Shown: positions 39,073 through 47,929 of the stretch, piece by piece | Layout: the number at the start of each line of letters is the position of its first letter | Numbering within the stretch: position 1 is the stretch's first letter | Source of the DNA: Pantoea eucrina | GTDB lineage: Bacteria; Pseudomonadota; Gammaproteobacteria; Enterobacterales; Enterobacteriaceae | Direction: 5' to 3' | DNA length: 64,000 bases | Assembly (NCBI RefSeq): GCF_001691555.1 | Contig: NZ_MAYN01000008.1 | Coordinates: 1,542,682 to 1,606,681 of the forward strand | Translations under genes and position numbers: made by a program | The notes under the pieces: generated by a model | The model's database searches: none | What the model was told of the DNA's origin: nothing | The model's input: only the letters and a program-made list of their open reading frames with translations

Positions 39073-40119
39073 ATGACCTCTCAACCACAGCACATCACTA
39101 TCCGCCGCCCTGATGACTGGCATATTCACCTGCGCGACGGCGTGATGCTTGAAAGCGTTCTGCCCTATACCAGCGCTGTAAATGGCCGGGCAATTGTCAT
39201 GCCTAATCTGGTGCCGCCGGTTACCAGCGTGGCGGCGGCCAGCGCATATCGCGCGCGCATTCTTGCCGCCCTGCCCGCCGCGCACAACTTTACGCCACTG
39301 ATGACCTGCTATCTGACCGATTCACTCGATCCGGATGAAATTGAAGCGGGTTTTCGCGCCGGCGTATTTACGGCTGCTAAGCTCTATCCGGCGCATGCCA
39401 CCACTAACTCAAGCCACGGCGTAACGAATACCGCAGCGATTGCCAGCGTGCTGGAACGCATGCAGGAGATAGGCATGCCGATGCTGGTGCATGGCGAAGT
39501 CACTGATTCCCACATTGATATTTTTGATCGCGAAGCGCGCTTTATTGAAACCGTGCTGCATCCGCTGCGCCAGCAGTTTCCCGGCCTGAAAGTGGTCATG
39601 GAGCACATCACCACAAAAGAGGCGGCTGACTATGTGGCTGACGGTAACGCGCTGCTGGCAGCCACCATTACCCCGCAGCATCTGATGTTCAACCGTAACC
39701 ATATGCTGGTGGGCGGGATCCGGCCTCACCTCTACTGCCTGCCTGTTCTGAAGCGCAATACGCACCAGCAGGCGCTGCGTCAGCTGGTAGCCAGCGGCCA
39801 TCCGCGCGTTTTTCTCGGCACGGATACTGCGCCCCATCTGCGGCATGCCAAAGAAGCAAGCTGCGGCTGTGCAGGCGTCTTCAATGCGCCGACCTCTCTG
39901 CCCGCTTACCTTACCGTGTTTGAAGAGCTCAACGCACTGCACCACTTTGAAGCGTTCTGCTCAGAAAATGGTCCGAATTTTTATGGACTGCCGCTTAACG
40001 AGGAAACGCTGACGCTGGTCCGCGAGCCCTGGCAGGTTGCTGAAAGCGTCACCGCAGGCGACGATACGCTGGTGCCCTTCCTCGCGGGTGAAACGCTTAA
40101 CTGGCGCATCAAAGAATAA
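39073..40119 (+). CDS. pyrC: Dihydroorotase PyrC
   Basis: Zinc enzyme of pyrimidine synthesis converting carbamoyl aspartate to dihydroorotate. The 348-residue protein (E. coli 348) has the metal motif [10 protein letters not shown] near residues 13-22, the carboxylated Lys in [13 protein letters not shown] near residue 103, [16 protein letters not shown], and the closing [15 protein letters not shown] with catalytic Asp. The frame extends 46 codons upstream, but ATG at 39073 has GGAG ahead and the family start [17 protein letters not shown]. Confidence 0.97.
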   Translation: MTSQPQHITIRRPDDWHIHLRDGVMLESVLPYTSAVNGRAIVMPNLVPPVTSVAAASAYRARILAALPAAHNFTPLMTCYLTDSLDPDEIEAGFRAGVFTAAKLYPAHATTNSSHGVTNTAAIASVLERMQEIGMPMLVHGEVTDSHIDIFDREARFIETVLHPLRQQFPGLKVVMEHITTKEAADYVADGNALLAATITPQHLMFNRNHMLVGGIRPHLYCLPVLKRNTHQQALRQLVASGHPRVFLGTDTAPHLRHAKEASCGCAGVFNAPTSLPAYLTVFEELNALHHFEAFCSENGPNFYGLPLNEETLTLVREPWQVAESVTAGDDTLVPFLAGETLNWRIKE

Positions 40120-40148
40120 GCGATTACTGCTTGCCTTCGGCATGACTA

Positions 40149-40168
40149 TACTGTACAAATAACCAGTA
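40149..40168 (+). promoter_or_regulatory. LexA box (SOS) of dinI
   Basis: TACTGTACAAATAACCAGTA contains CTGT-N8-CCAG, matching the LexA consensus CTGT-N8-ACAG with one change; the same CCAG variant is found at E. coli dinI. It lies 20-39 bases before the dinI start and covers the promoter. Confidence 0.85.
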
Positions 40169-40187
40169 TATTAAACCGGAGGCGTCT

Positions 40188-40433
40188 ATGCGTATCGATA
40201 TTACCGTAGCGAAAAATCGCCCGCTGCCTGCAGGTGCCCTGGATGCGCTTGGCGCAGAGCTTTCACGTCGTATTGCGCAGGATTTCCCGGAGGGCGAACA
40301 TCACGTTAATGTGCGTTATGCCACCGGTAACCAGCTGAGCGTAACCGGCGGCTGTAAAACCTCGCGCGATCGCATTACCGATATTTTACAGGAAACCTGG
40401 GAAAGCGCCGACGACTGGTTTACGCACGATTAA
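40188..40433 (+). CDS. dinI: DNA damage-inducible protein DinI
   Basis: Small acidic SOS protein that binds RecA and stabilises its filaments while limiting UmuD cleavage. The 81-residue protein (E. coli 81) starts MRIDITVAKNRPLPAGALDALGAELSRRIAQDFPEGEHHVNVRYATGNQLSVTGG, and ends in the acidic DILQETWESADDWFTHD helix that mimics DNA. A LexA box precedes it and a T-rich terminator follows. Confidence 0.97.
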   Translation: MRIDITVAKNRPLPAGALDALGAELSRRIAQDFPEGEHHVNVRYATGNQLSVTGGCKTSRDRITDILQETWESADDWFTHD

Positions 40434-40452
40434 CCGCCAATGTGCCGTTTTT

Positions 40453-40477
40453 GCCGGGTTTCGCCCCGGCTTTTTTT
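40453..40477 (+). terminator. Rho-independent terminator of dinI
   Basis: GCCGGG-TTTCGC-CCCGGC followed by seven T residues, 20 bases beyond the dinI stop. Confidence 0.92.
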
Positions 40478-40575
40478 GTTTCATTTTCCCTCGCCAGAAA
40501 AACAGCCGCCATCTAGACTCAGGTTTACCGATCCCCTATTCTTGCCTCGCCATGCTTACAGGAGGTGTTTGACAG

Positions 40576-40845
40576 ATGATCACAGATAAACCCGAAGAGG
40601 CGATGACCTTTGGCGAACTGCTGGCGCTCATTGGCGAGCAGCAGCGCCGTTTAACCGTACTTGAAAGCGCCTTTACCAGCCTGACGCTCTCGCTTGACGC
40701 GTCCGCTGTCCAGCAACTTGCACAGAACCTGACGCTTGAAGCGCAAAACCAGCAACACGATGCGTCGCTGCAGCAGCAATTCTTCCGCATGGCGGAAACA
40801 CTCCGGCAGCGCACAGTTCCGCTTTCTGCTGAAGCACAGCCCTGA
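40576..40845 (+). CDS. Hypothetical 89-residue protein between dinI and bssS
   Basis: I do not recognise this gene; no counterpart sits here in E. coli. The product has the block MTFGELLALIGEQQRRLTVLESAFTSLTLSLDASAVQQLAQNLTLEAQNQQHDASLQQQFFRMAETLRQR, which looks helical, Gln-rich and with possible heptad spacing, so a small coiled-coil protein is plausible. No signal peptide, membrane segment or cysteine is seen. AGGAGG at 40559-40564 precedes the ATG by about 11 bases, with a strong ribosome site. A start at an internal ATG (codon 10, MTFGELL) is possible. Its own terminator lies before it (dinI) and a FliA promoter lies just after it. Confidence 0.6.
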   Translation: MITDKPEEAMTFGELLALIGEQQRRLTVLESAFTSLTLSLDASAVQQLAQNLTLEAQNQQHDASLQQQFFRMAETLRQRTVPLSAEAQP

Positions 40846-40875
40846 TATAACAGGACAGCGTCCGGCATGTTACGC

Positions 40876-40902
40876 TAAAGTTTCGGCCATTTTTGCCGAT
40901 AA
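40876..40902 (+). promoter_or_regulatory. Consensus FliA (sigma28) promoter upstream of bssS
   Basis: TAAAGTTT-N11-GCCGATAA: every base of both sigma28 consensus hexamer blocks and the 11-base spacer are met. It points in the direction of bssS; the start site would be near 40911, 217 bases before the bssS ATG. It is separate from a possible sigma70 -10 (TATAAT at 41047-41052). Confidence 0.75.
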
Positions 40903-41046
40903 AACAGATAACGTGCCGGACCGGCTGCATCAGTCATAATAAGTAAACCCGCCGTCTGACGGAGCTTTTACAGCATTTTCTGGTGCTTTTCGCAGTTATA
41001 TAGCTGCATTTCCATACTGTTCGCCTGTCTGACCGCTATTTCATGT

Positions 41047-41052
41047 TATAAT
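41047..41052 (+). promoter_or_regulatory. Sigma70 -10 element of bssS
   Basis: A perfect TATAAT lies 76-81 bases before the bssS ATG. The corresponding -35 region (CCTGTC at 17 bases) is poor, so the promoter may need an activator or be weak. Confidence 0.4.
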
Positions 41053-41127
41053 TAGCTCGCTAGTGCATGTAGCAGCCGCATTGAACCTCAAGAAGCACTT
41101 CGTTTAACGAGTAATAAGGAGGTTATA

Positions 41128-41382
41128 ATGGACAGTAATAAAGACGTCATCCAGACTCATCCCCTGATTGGATGGGACATCAGCACCGTAGACAGCTATG
41201 ACGCCATGATGATACGCCTGCACTCGCTCTCCTCGCAGGATCAAAAAGAAGAAGAAGCTGACGTCGGTTTGACCTACTGGTTAACCACTGACGTTGCCAG
41301 ACAGTTTATTTCTATACTGGAAGCTGGCATCGCTAAAATAGAATCTACTGAGCAAAACCTGCGCGATAGTCGCAAGCACTGA
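41128..41382 (+). CDS. bssS: Biofilm regulator BssS (YceP)
   Basis: Small regulator of biofilm formation and indole signalling in E. coli. The 84-residue protein shares DVIQTHPLIGWDISTVDSYDAMMIRLHSLS and GLTYWLTTDVARQFISILEAGIAKIES with E. coli BssS (84 residues). The ATG has a strong AAGGAGG site. A terminator follows, so it is monocistronic. The upstream FliA promoter suggests flagellar-phase control that would fit a motility/biofilm switch. Confidence 0.93.
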   Translation: MDSNKDVIQTHPLIGWDISTVDSYDAMMIRLHSLSSQDQKEEEADVGLTYWLTTDVARQFISILEAGIAKIESTEQNLRDSRKH

Positions 41383-41397
41383 TTATCCTGTTGCGCG

Positions 41398-41425
41398 AAA
41401 AAGGCACCCGTCGGGTGCCTTTTTC
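41398..41425 (+). terminator. Rho-independent terminator of bssS
   Basis: GGCACCCG-TC-GGGTGCC followed by TTTTTC, about 20 bases beyond the bssS stop; the left flank of A residues allows bidirectional use. Confidence 0.92.
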
Positions 41426-41488
41426 ATATCGCTCCCGCTTTTGGTATGCTGTTGAAAAATTTCGCCGTTTTGCAGGAGTGTTCGTGTC

Positions 41489-42604
41489 ATGGTTTACGAT
41501 CTGATTATCGTGGGCAGTGGTTCAGTCGGGGCCGCTGCGGGTTTCTACGCTACGCAGGCTGGCTTATCGGTGCTAATGATCGACAGCGCTCATCCCCCTC
41601 ATCAGCAGGGAACACACCACGGAGAGACCCGACTGATTCGCCATGCCTATGGTGAAGGAGAGCGTTATGTGCCGCTGATATTGCGGGCCCAGTCGCTGTG
41701 GGATGCGCTGGAACAGCAGAGCGGCGAGCGTATCATGCATCGCAGCGGTATCCTCAACCTCGCACCCGTTAACTCACCCTTTATTCAGAATGTTATTCAC
41801 AGCGCAAAAACCTGGCAGCTGGATGTTCAGCTGCTGCAGGCAGATGAGGTACGACAGCGCTGGCCACAGTTTACCGTGCCGGATGACTATATCGGGGTCT
41901 TTGAGCCGGCGTCGGGCTATCTGAAATGTGAAGAGGCGGTGCGCAGCTGGATTAAACTGGCTGAACAGGCTGGCTGTGCCCAGCTGTTCAATTGCCCGGT
42001 CAGCGATATCGGCCGAGACGGTGAACTGCAGCAGGTCACCACGCTTGATGGGATTTATCGCGCGCGCAAGCTGCTGGTCAGCGCCGGTACCTGGGTCAGC
42101 GAGCTGATAGCCGATCTGCCGGTTACACCAGTACGCAAAGTGTTTGCCTGGTATCAGGCTGACGGCCGCTACAGTGAAAACAATCAGTTTCCTGGCTTTG
42201 CCGTTGAGATGCCGGATGGCAGTCAGTTTTACGGATTCCCGGCGGATAATAACGCGCTTAAAGTGGGACGACACGATGGAGGTCAGGTCATGCAGCGCCC
42301 GCAGGATCGCAAACCTTTTGGGGCTATTGCCTCAGATGGCAGCGAAGCATTTGGTTTTCTGCGGCAGTTTTTGCCTGGCGTTGGCGTCTGTTTACACGGC
42401 GAGGCGTGCAGTTATGACAACACTCCCGATGAAGATTTTATCATCGATACCCTGCCGGATGACCCTGACCGCTTAATCATTACCGGCCTCAGCGGTCATG
42501 GCTTTAAATTTGCCAGCGTTCTGGGAGAACTCGCCAGCGAATTTGCTCAGGATAAACCCTTTAGCTTTGATCTTACGCCCTTTTCTCTGCATCGCTTTTC
42601 ATAA
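41489..42604 (+). CDS. solA: N-methyl-L-tryptophan oxidase SolA
   Basis: FAD-containing monomeric sarcosine oxidase-family enzyme that demethylates N-methyl amino acids, releasing formaldehyde and hydrogen peroxide. The 371-residue protein (E. coli 372) has the FAD motif [20 protein letters not shown] at residues 6-25, [16 protein letters not shown] and, near the end, the Cys in [18 protein letters not shown] that is the likely covalent FAD attachment site, then [12 protein letters not shown]. Start codon is ATG with AGGAG ahead. Confidence 0.94.
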   Translation: MVYDLIIVGSGSVGAAAGFYATQAGLSVLMIDSAHPPHQQGTHHGETRLIRHAYGEGERYVPLILRAQSLWDALEQQSGERIMHRSGILNLAPVNSPFIQNVIHSAKTWQLDVQLLQADEVRQRWPQFTVPDDYIGVFEPASGYLKCEEAVRSWIKLAEQAGCAQLFNCPVSDIGRDGELQQVTTLDGIYRARKLLVSAGTWVSELIADLPVTPVRKVFAWYQADGRYSENNQFPGFAVEMPDGSQFYGFPADNNALKVGRHDGGQVMQRPQDRKPFGAIASDGSEAFGFLRQFLPGVGVCLHGEACSYDNTPDEDFIIDTLPDDPDRLIITGLSGHGFKFASVLGELASEFAQDKPFSFDLTPFSLHRFS

Positions 42605-42867
42605 TGTTCAGGCTGGCAGCGTCACTGCCAGCCCTACCTTTACATTTGTTTACGTCTGATACGCATTAATGACTCATCACGTGTAGCAATGATATTTATT
42701 CCCCGGACGCTGACAGCTTTCAGTCAATATTACTGAAGCAGTAGCGCTCTGCTATTTTAATATTTTGATAACACCCTGCTTTTTTTATAGAAAAGTAAGG
42801 CACATTGCTTTTAGTTAACAAATTAAGGATGCTTGCAGCACTTATTTCATGGACAGGAATAAACGTT
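42605..42867. other. Non-coding gap between solA and yceJ
   Basis: 263 bases without a convincing gene. In E. coli the small gene yceO lies here; I find no counterpart with a ribosome site. The last 100 bases are AT-rich and include AT tracts that could hold the yceJI promoter. The 21-codon extension of the yceJ frame into it (42805 onward) is not supported by a ribosome site. Confidence 0.5.
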
Positions 42868-43443
42868 ATGTGGCGCAATACGGCAGATCGCTTCGGTCTG
42901 CTCTCTATTATTATTCACTGGAGTATGGCGGTCGCCCTCTACGCGATGTTTGCCCTGGGATTATGGATGACAGGGCTGGGCTATTATGACAGTTGGTACC
43001 ATACTGCGCCGGACATTCATAAAAGCGTCGGAATAATACTGTTCATCCTGCTGCTGGTGCGCCTGCTCTGGCGCTGGCATTCCCCTGTACCGGCCCCACT
43101 TACCAGCTATTCTGTCGCGGTACGCCGTACCGCCCGTGGGGCGCATGCCCTGCTTTATCTGCTGTTGCTTCTGCTGCTTGTTAGCGGCTACCTGATTTCT
43201 ACTGCTGACGGCAAACCCGTCTCTGTGTTTGGCTGGTTTAGCCTGCCTGTCCTCGCTGCTGGCGGGCCACAGCAGGCAGACCTGGCCGGCACGCTGCATT
43301 TATGGCTGGCCTGGAGCCTGGTTCTGCTTTCAGCGCTGCATGCCCTGGGTGCGGTTAAGCATCATATTATCGATCGGGACGCGACGCTCAGGCGCATGCT
43401 CGGTTTACGCTCACGTTTACTCTCTCAAAAGGATGTCTCATGA
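42868..43443 (+). CDS. yceJ: Cytochrome b561 family protein YceJ
   Basis: Predicted inner-membrane dihaem cytochrome b561 of unknown partner. The 191-residue protein has four membrane segments with the haem-ligand His residues in [39 protein letters not shown] and [25 protein letters not shown]. The chosen ATG (42868) has AGGAAT ahead. It overlaps the next gene, yceI, by 4 bases (ATGA), so the two are coupled and probably work together. Confidence 0.92.
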   Translation: MWRNTADRFGLLSIIIHWSMAVALYAMFALGLWMTGLGYYDSWYHTAPDIHKSVGIILFILLLVRLLWRWHSPVPAPLTSYSVAVRRTARGAHALLYLLLLLLLVSGYLISTADGKPVSVFGWFSLPVLAAGGPQQADLAGTLHLWLAWSLVLLSALHALGAVKHHIIDRDATLRRMLGLRSRLLSQKDVS

Positions 43444-44015
43444 TCAGGAAAACATTTCTGGCCGTCAGTGCCGCCGCGCTGTTTGCCACCAGCCTCCACG
43501 CCAGCGCCGCAGAGTATAAAATTGATAAAGAGGGGCAGCATGCGTTTGTACAGTTTCGCATTCAGCACCTCGGTTACAGCTGGTTATATGGCACATTCAA
43601 AGATTTCGACGGCGGATTCACGTTTGATGAGGCTAATCCGTCTGCCGATAAAGTGACTGTCACGATCAATACCGGAAGTCTGGATACCAACCATGCCGAG
43701 CGCGACAAGCACCTGCGCAGCGCGGACTTCCTTAACAGCAGTAAATATCCTCAGGCGACATTTACTTCTACTGAGATTAAAAAAGAGGGCGAGCGTTATA
43801 AAGTCACCGGCGATCTGACGCTGAACGGCGTAACAAAACCGGTTACGCTGGATGCGCGCCTGATGGGTGAAGGGAAAGATCCCTGGGGTGGTTACCGGGC
43901 AGGTTTTGAAGCCAGCGGTGAAGTGGTCCTGAAAGAGTTTAATATCAGCAAGGATCTTGGCCCTGCTTCACAGAAGGCTGAGCTGATTATCTCTGTAGAG
44001 GGAGTACGTCAGTAA
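43440..44015 (+). CDS. yceI: YceI family periplasmic protein
   Basis: Periplasmic lipocalin-like beta-barrel of the YceI family, known in other bacteria to bind isoprenoid quinones or similar molecules. The 191-residue precursor has a signal peptide ending ASA (residues 1-23), then [73 protein letters not shown] and later [18 protein letters not shown], all typical. It overlaps yceJ by 4 bases. Confidence 0.95.
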   Translation: MIRKTFLAVSAAALFATSLHASAAEYKIDKEGQHAFVQFRIQHLGYSWLYGTFKDFDGGFTFDEANPSADKVTVTINTGSLDTNHAERDKHLRSADFLNSSKYPQATFTSTEIKKEGERYKVTGDLTLNGVTKPVTLDARLMGEGKDPWGGYRAGFEASGEVVLKEFNISKDLGPASQKAELIISVEGVRQ

Positions 44016-44022
44016 GCTGCAA

Positions 44023-44050
44023 GCCGCCTGAGATGACTCTCTCAGGCGGC
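44023..44050. terminator. Hairpin between convergent yceI and trhO
   Basis: GCCGCCTGAG-N8-CTCAGGCGGC, a perfect 10-base stem between the two stop codons. There is no T tract on either side, so it may serve both genes with limited efficiency. Confidence 0.5.
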
Positions 44051-44058
44051 GCCTGCCA

Positions 44059-45114
44059 TTATGACTTATCGGGTGCAGGGATAGTCATGGTCATATTCAG
44101 CAGACCACGCGATTTGTTAAACACCTTATTGCCGTTTTCGCGTCCGGCACGCCGTGCGCGCTGCTCTTCAGGCGACAGTTTTGCTTCTTCCATGCAGATT
44201 GGGCTACAGCAATTCTGGTATTTTTCAGCGCAGGCGGGACACTGAATAAACAGCAGATGGCAGCCATCATTAACACAGTTAGTATGACTGTCGCACGGTG
44301 TACCGCACTGGTGGCAGCTGGAAAGGATATCATCAGAAATACGCTCGCCCATACGCTCATCAAAGACAAAATTTTTGCCTTTGAAACGTACCGGTAATCC
44401 CTGCTCGCGCGCACGACGCGTATATTCAATGATGCCGCCTTCAATGTGATAGACATCATCAAAGCCGTTATGCTTCATCCAGGCACTCGCTTTTTCACAG
44501 CGAATACCGCCGGTGCAGTACATCACAATTTTTTTATCTTTCTTATCCTGCAGCATATCAACCGCCATAGGCAGCTGATCGCGGAAAGTATCCGCAGGCA
44601 CTTCCAGCGCATTGTCAAAATGGCCCACTTCAAACTCATAGTGGTTACGCATGTCGACAAACACGGCATCAGGATCGTCCAGCATCGCATTCACGTCTGC
44701 TGCTTTCAGATAGCTGCCTACATCGCTGGCATCAAAAGTGCCATCGTCGATGCCATCGGCAACAATACGGTCGCGCACTTTCAGGCGCAGCACCCAGAAT
44801 GATTTACCGTCATCATCCAGTGCAATATTCATGCGCAGATTATTCAGCGCCGGATCAAAAGCGTACAGCATCGCTTTCATCGCTTCATATTTCCCGGCCG
44901 GCACGCTGATCTGCGCGTTAATTCCTTCCCGGGCCACATAGACACGACCAAATACGCTGAGCGCTGTCAGCGCAATATAGAGGCGATCGCGGAACGCCTT
45001 AGGATCGTTGATCTGGAAATATTTATAAAAAGAGACTGTCGTACGCGGCTCGGTTTCCGCCAGCATGCGATCTTTCAGCTCTTTATTGGAAACGAGGTTA
45101 TGTAACACTGGCAT
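44059..45114 (-). CDS. trhO: tRNA uridine(34) hydroxylase TrhO (YceA)
   Basis: Oxygen-dependent rhodanese-family enzyme that makes 5-hydroxyuridine at tRNA position 34. The 351-residue protein (E. coli 350) has the rhodanese domain with catalytic Cys in [22 protein letters not shown] near residue 180, [29 protein letters not shown] and the C-terminal Cys-rich zinc segment [14 protein letters not shown]. The ATG at 45112-45114 gives MPVLHN like E. coli; a start 3 codons earlier is possible but lacks a ribosome site. Confidence 0.95.
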   Translation of the reverse strand: MPVLHNLVSNKELKDRMLAETEPRTTVSFYKYFQINDPKAFRDRLYIALTALSVFGRVYVAREGINAQISVPAGKYEAMKAMLYAFDPALNNLRMNIALDDDGKSFWVLRLKVRDRIVADGIDDGTFDASDVGSYLKAADVNAMLDDPDAVFVDMRNHYEFEVGHFDNALEVPADTFRDQLPMAVDMLQDKKDKKIVMYCTGGIRCEKASAWMKHNGFDDVYHIEGGIIEYTRRAREQGLPVRFKGKNFVFDERMGERISDDILSSCHQCGTPCDSHTNCVNDGCHLLFIQCPACAEKYQNCCSPICMEEAKLSPEEQRARRAGRENGNKVFNKSRGLLNMTMTIPAPDKS

Positions 45115-45374
45115 GGTGAACACCTGTTAGCAATGAGAGAATTTCAGGGCGCACATGATACCTGAATTCACAGCTGTGCCTAGTCCCCGGACCAAATTGA
45201 CGGGACGCATTTGTACTGGCTCTCTATGCTGAACTGTCTGTTATTCCGGCAAACGCCAGCCTGACAGCCGCTGTGAACGCGGTGTGATTACAGTTAACGA
45301 CAAAAAATGGCATAATTGCGTTATATAACAGAAACCGGACTCTCTGGTACAGAACGCAGGATACTGATTCTTCC

Positions 45375-46298
45375 ATGACCCAACTTCCGCAATTTACCCG
45401 TGAACTGCTTCATCCGCGCTACTGGCTCACCTGGCTGGGCATTGGATTTTTATACGTGCTGGTCTTACTTCCCTACCCGCTTTTGTATGCATTTGGCTGC
45501 AGTCTGGGACGTATTGCTATGCGTTTTATGAAACGACGCACAGAGGTTGCCCGACGCAATCTGGCGCTCTGCTTTCCTGATATGCCCGCCAGCGACCGCG
45601 AGGCGATGGTTAAACATAACTTTGAATCAGTCGGAATGGGGCTGATTGAAACCGGTATGGCCTGGTTCTGGCCCGACTGGCGTATTCGCAAATGGGTTAA
45701 GCCGGAAGGACTGGAGAATGTGACGCAGGCGCTGGCAGAGAAGCGCGGAATTCTGCTGATCGGCATGCATTTTCTGACCCTTGAGCTGGGGGCTCGCGTG
45801 TTTGGCATGTACAACCCGGGTATTGGTGTTTATCGTCCGAACGATAACCGACTGCTCGACTGGCTGCAGACCTGGGGCCGGATGCGCTCCAATAAAAGTA
45901 TGCTGGATCGCAAAGATCTCAAAGGCATGATCCGGGCGCTCAAAAATAATGACATCATCTGGTACGCGCCGGATCACGATTACGGCCCGCGCAGCAGCGT
46001 GTTTGCGCCTTTCTTTGCCGTCAAAGAGGCCGCCACAACGACCGGAACCCATATGCTGATTCGCCTGGCTAATCCCAGCGTGGTGCCTTTTCTGGCGCGT
46101 CGTCTGCCGGACGGACGCGGCTACGAGCTGAAACTGATGCCGGATATTCGCCATCAGTTCTCACTGGAGAGTGAGCTGGATACGGCAACGGTAATGAACC
46201 GCGTGGTTGAAGAGACCGTGTTGCTCGCGCCTGAGCAATATATGTGGCTGCACCGCCGCTTTAAAACCCGCCCGGAAGGCCAGCCGTCGCGTTACTGA
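45375..46298 (+). CDS. lpxL: Lauroyltransferase LpxL (lipid A acylation)
   Basis: Inner-membrane acyltransferase that adds laurate to Kdo2-lipid IVA. The 307-residue protein (E. coli LpxL 306, HtrB) has a hydrophobic N-terminus (residues 17-40), the H-x4-E motif in [12 protein letters not shown] near residue 132, and the conserved [38 protein letters not shown] and [18 protein letters not shown]. Divergent from trhO. LpxP is a close paralogue in E. coli; the start MTQLPQFT and end PSRY favour LpxL. Confidence 0.92.
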   Translation: MTQLPQFTRELLHPRYWLTWLGIGFLYVLVLLPYPLLYAFGCSLGRIAMRFMKRRTEVARRNLALCFPDMPASDREAMVKHNFESVGMGLIETGMAWFWPDWRIRKWVKPEGLENVTQALAEKRGILLIGMHFLTLELGARVFGMYNPGIGVYRPNDNRLLDWLQTWGRMRSNKSMLDRKDLKGMIRALKNNDIIWYAPDHDYGPRSSVFAPFFAVKEAATTTGTHMLIRLANPSVVPFLARRLPDGRGYELKLMPDIRHQFSLESELDTATVMNRVVEETVLLAPEQYMWLHRRFKTRPEGQPSRY

Positions 46299-46799
46299 AG
46301 CAGCATAGCGTTCAGGCTATCAGCCCTGTCTCTGATAGCCTGAACCGCACCTGATATGTCCATCAGATCCAGCGTTATATCCGGTTTTGTCTTAAAAGCA
46401 TTAACTCCGGTAACAGGTTACGTGGCCGAGCCGGGCTGCTTTAACGCGCATTACCAGACAGACTCCCGTCCCATCTCTTGTTTCTGCGCCAGACTTATCA
46501 ATTAAAAGAGTGCAATCTGGTCCTGATCATCTATAATTCCAGGCCTAATCCTATTTATTTTTTTCAAAATCGTTTGACTTACTTATCAATGCAGAAAAAT
46601 TGACTTATTTTACAATGCGTTGTCGATAAAACAGGCTGCTTATTCCATATCATTGCTTTAAAAGTTTTTTTAATTACTTTATTACGCTGGTTCACTCTGC
46701 TGATTCCGGTTAATTTCGTTTGCAACAGTTAACCAATTAGCTGTTCTCAGAAAAATAAAAAAGATTACACACAGCAAATCTCATGCAGGACAAAATAAT
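46299..46799. other. AT-rich gap after lpxL with hairpin and imperfect direct repeat
   Basis: 501 bases without a convincing gene. A perfect 13-base stem TTCAGGCTATCAG / CTGATAGCCTGAA lies at 46311-46344, just after lpxL, but has no T tract. From about 46550 the sequence is very AT-rich, and two 19-base copies of TTGACTTAyTTwwCAATGC lie at 46574-46592 and 46600-46618 (16 of 19 positions alike, period 26). In E. coli mdtG and msyB lie here; mdtG is absent. Confidence 0.6.
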
Positions 46800-47066
46800 A
46801 TGAACAAAGGTCATTATTATTACGTTACGATCGGTACCGATCAGGAAGGCTATCATCTGCTGCATCGCAAAGAGTGCAAACGGATGCCGCTTAAAGAAGA
46901 TATGGTGTTTATCGGCACCCTTTATAATCTGAATCAGGCGCTGGCCACCGCGCGTATTAACTTTAAGAAAGTGAAACCGTGTATCAAATGCTGTATTCGT
47001 TACTCTGCACCGGTGATGCGCGAAACTGTCCGGCCGGTCCTGCACTTCCCGCAAAAAATGCTCTGA
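46800..47066 (+). CDS. Unknown small protein with Ada-like Cys pattern
   Basis: I do not recognise this 88-residue protein. The product reads YYYVTIGTDQEGYHLLHRKECKRMP at the start and later ARINFKKVKPCIKCCIRYS. The arrangement His-x3-Cys then, 40 residues on, Pro-Cys-x2-Cys-Cys recalls the small zinc-binding Ada-type module (HRxxCRxxx ... GYxPCxxC). AGGA lies about 10 bases before the ATG. It sits in the AT-rich gap, where E. coli has mdtG, and may be a later arrival. Confidence 0.65.
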   Translation: MNKGHYYYVTIGTDQEGYHLLHRKECKRMPLKEDMVFIGTLYNLNQALATARINFKKVKPCIKCCIRYSAPVMRETVRPVLHFPQKML

Positions 47067-47185
47067 AGCGTACGGGCAGGTGATTTTTCCCTCACCTGCC
47101 CGTACTGCTCGCCTCCCTGACTGCGTTCTGCAAATTTTCGTCTATCCTTCTGTAAAATCCCCTTTTTACAGTCAAGGAGTCATTG

Positions 47186-47584
47186 ATGGATCTGTTCAGC
47201 ACTTTAGAAGAAGCAATTGAAGCCGCACGCGAAGAGTTTATGACCAGCCAGCAGGGTGTGTCTGAAGAGGATGTCAACGTCAGCCAGTTTGGTCTGCAGA
47301 AATATGTTATGCAGGATGGCGACATCATGTGGCAGGCAGAGTTCTTTGCAAACGAAGATGAACAGGGTGACTGCCTGCCGCTGCTGAGTGGTGAAGCAGC
47401 ACAGGCGGTATTTGACGGCAATTTTGATGAAATTGAGATGCGTCAGGAGTGGCAGTCTGAAAACACCCTGCATGAGTGGGATGATGGTGAATTTCAGCTA
47501 GCACCACAGCGCGATCTCGAAGAGGGCGAAGTGGCCGCAGAAGAGTGGGAAGACGACAACACCGATTCAGATAATCTGGCGTAA
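47186..47584 (+). CDS. msyB: Acidic protein MsyB
   Basis: Small acidic protein first found in E. coli as a multicopy suppressor of secretion defects (secY, secA). The 132-residue product (E. coli 124) is rich in Asp and Glu, with FSTLEEAIEAAREEF, NVSQFGLQKYVMQDGDIMWQAEFFANEDEQGDCLPLLSGEAAQAVFDG and the end HEWDDGEFQLAPQRDLEEGE. The ATG at 47186 has AAGGAG ahead; the TTG just before it is not used. The acidic tail is longer than in E. coli. Confidence 0.92.
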   Translation: MDLFSTLEEAIEAAREEFMTSQQGVSEEDVNVSQFGLQKYVMQDGDIMWQAEFFANEDEQGDCLPLLSGEAAQAVFDGNFDEIEMRQEWQSENTLHEWDDGEFQLAPQRDLEEGEVAAEEWEDDNTDSDNLA

Positions 47585-47586
47585 TC

Positions 47587-47823
47587 TCACTCATAAGGCC
47601 CATGCTGCGCGTCAACCGGCAACAGCAGCGTGTCCACTATCAGCGACAGCGGCAGATCGAGAATGGTGACGATGCGCCACGGGCCGTCGCGGACATCCCA
47701 CTGCACGCCGGGATAATAGTGGTTGCCGTGCCCCTGTCCGGGCACGGTACGGCTGATGATGCTGCCGCACCCGCTCAGTATCAGCACACTGCCTGAGAGT
47801 ACGACTGCCAGAACGCTTTTCAC
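47587..47823 (-). CDS. yceK: YceK family lipoprotein
   Basis: A 78-residue lipoprotein of unknown function (E. coli YceK 75 residues). It has a short signal peptide with lipobox LILSGC near residues 14-19, then GSIISRTVPGQGHGNHYYPGVQWDVRDGPWRIVTILDLPLSLIVDTLLLPVDAQHGPYE, closely matching E. coli. I chose GTG at 47821-47823 (VKSVLAVVLSG), preceded by GAGGA; the longer frame to 47886 would give an atypical N-terminus. It converges on msyB. Confidence 0.88.
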   Translation of the reverse strand: MKSVLAVVLSGSVLILSGCGSIISRTVPGQGHGNHYYPGVQWDVRDGPWRIVTILDLPLSLIVDTLLLPVDAQHGPYE

Positions 47824-47887
47824 ATCGCTTATCCTCACTGATTGAACTGCCACTATACCTGCCCTGCCCGACTTTAGCACCGGCAAT

Positions 47888-47913
47888 AAAAAAGCGGCAT
47901 CGCTGCCGCTTTT
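47888..47913. terminator. Terminator after opgH
   Basis: AAAAAAGCGGCA-TCGC-TGCCGCTTTT; on the minus strand it ends the opgGH transcript about 17 bases beyond the opgH stop. The T/A flanks on both sides make it bidirectional, though yceK is on the same strand 65 bases further on. Confidence 0.85.
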
Positions 47914-47929
47914 CTTATTTTACTGCTGT

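Noticed and set aside
46311..46344. Perfect 13-base stem after lpxL as a Rho-independent terminator
   Set aside because: No T tract follows on either strand; it may work only with Rho or protect the 3' end, so it is described with the gap and not called a terminator.
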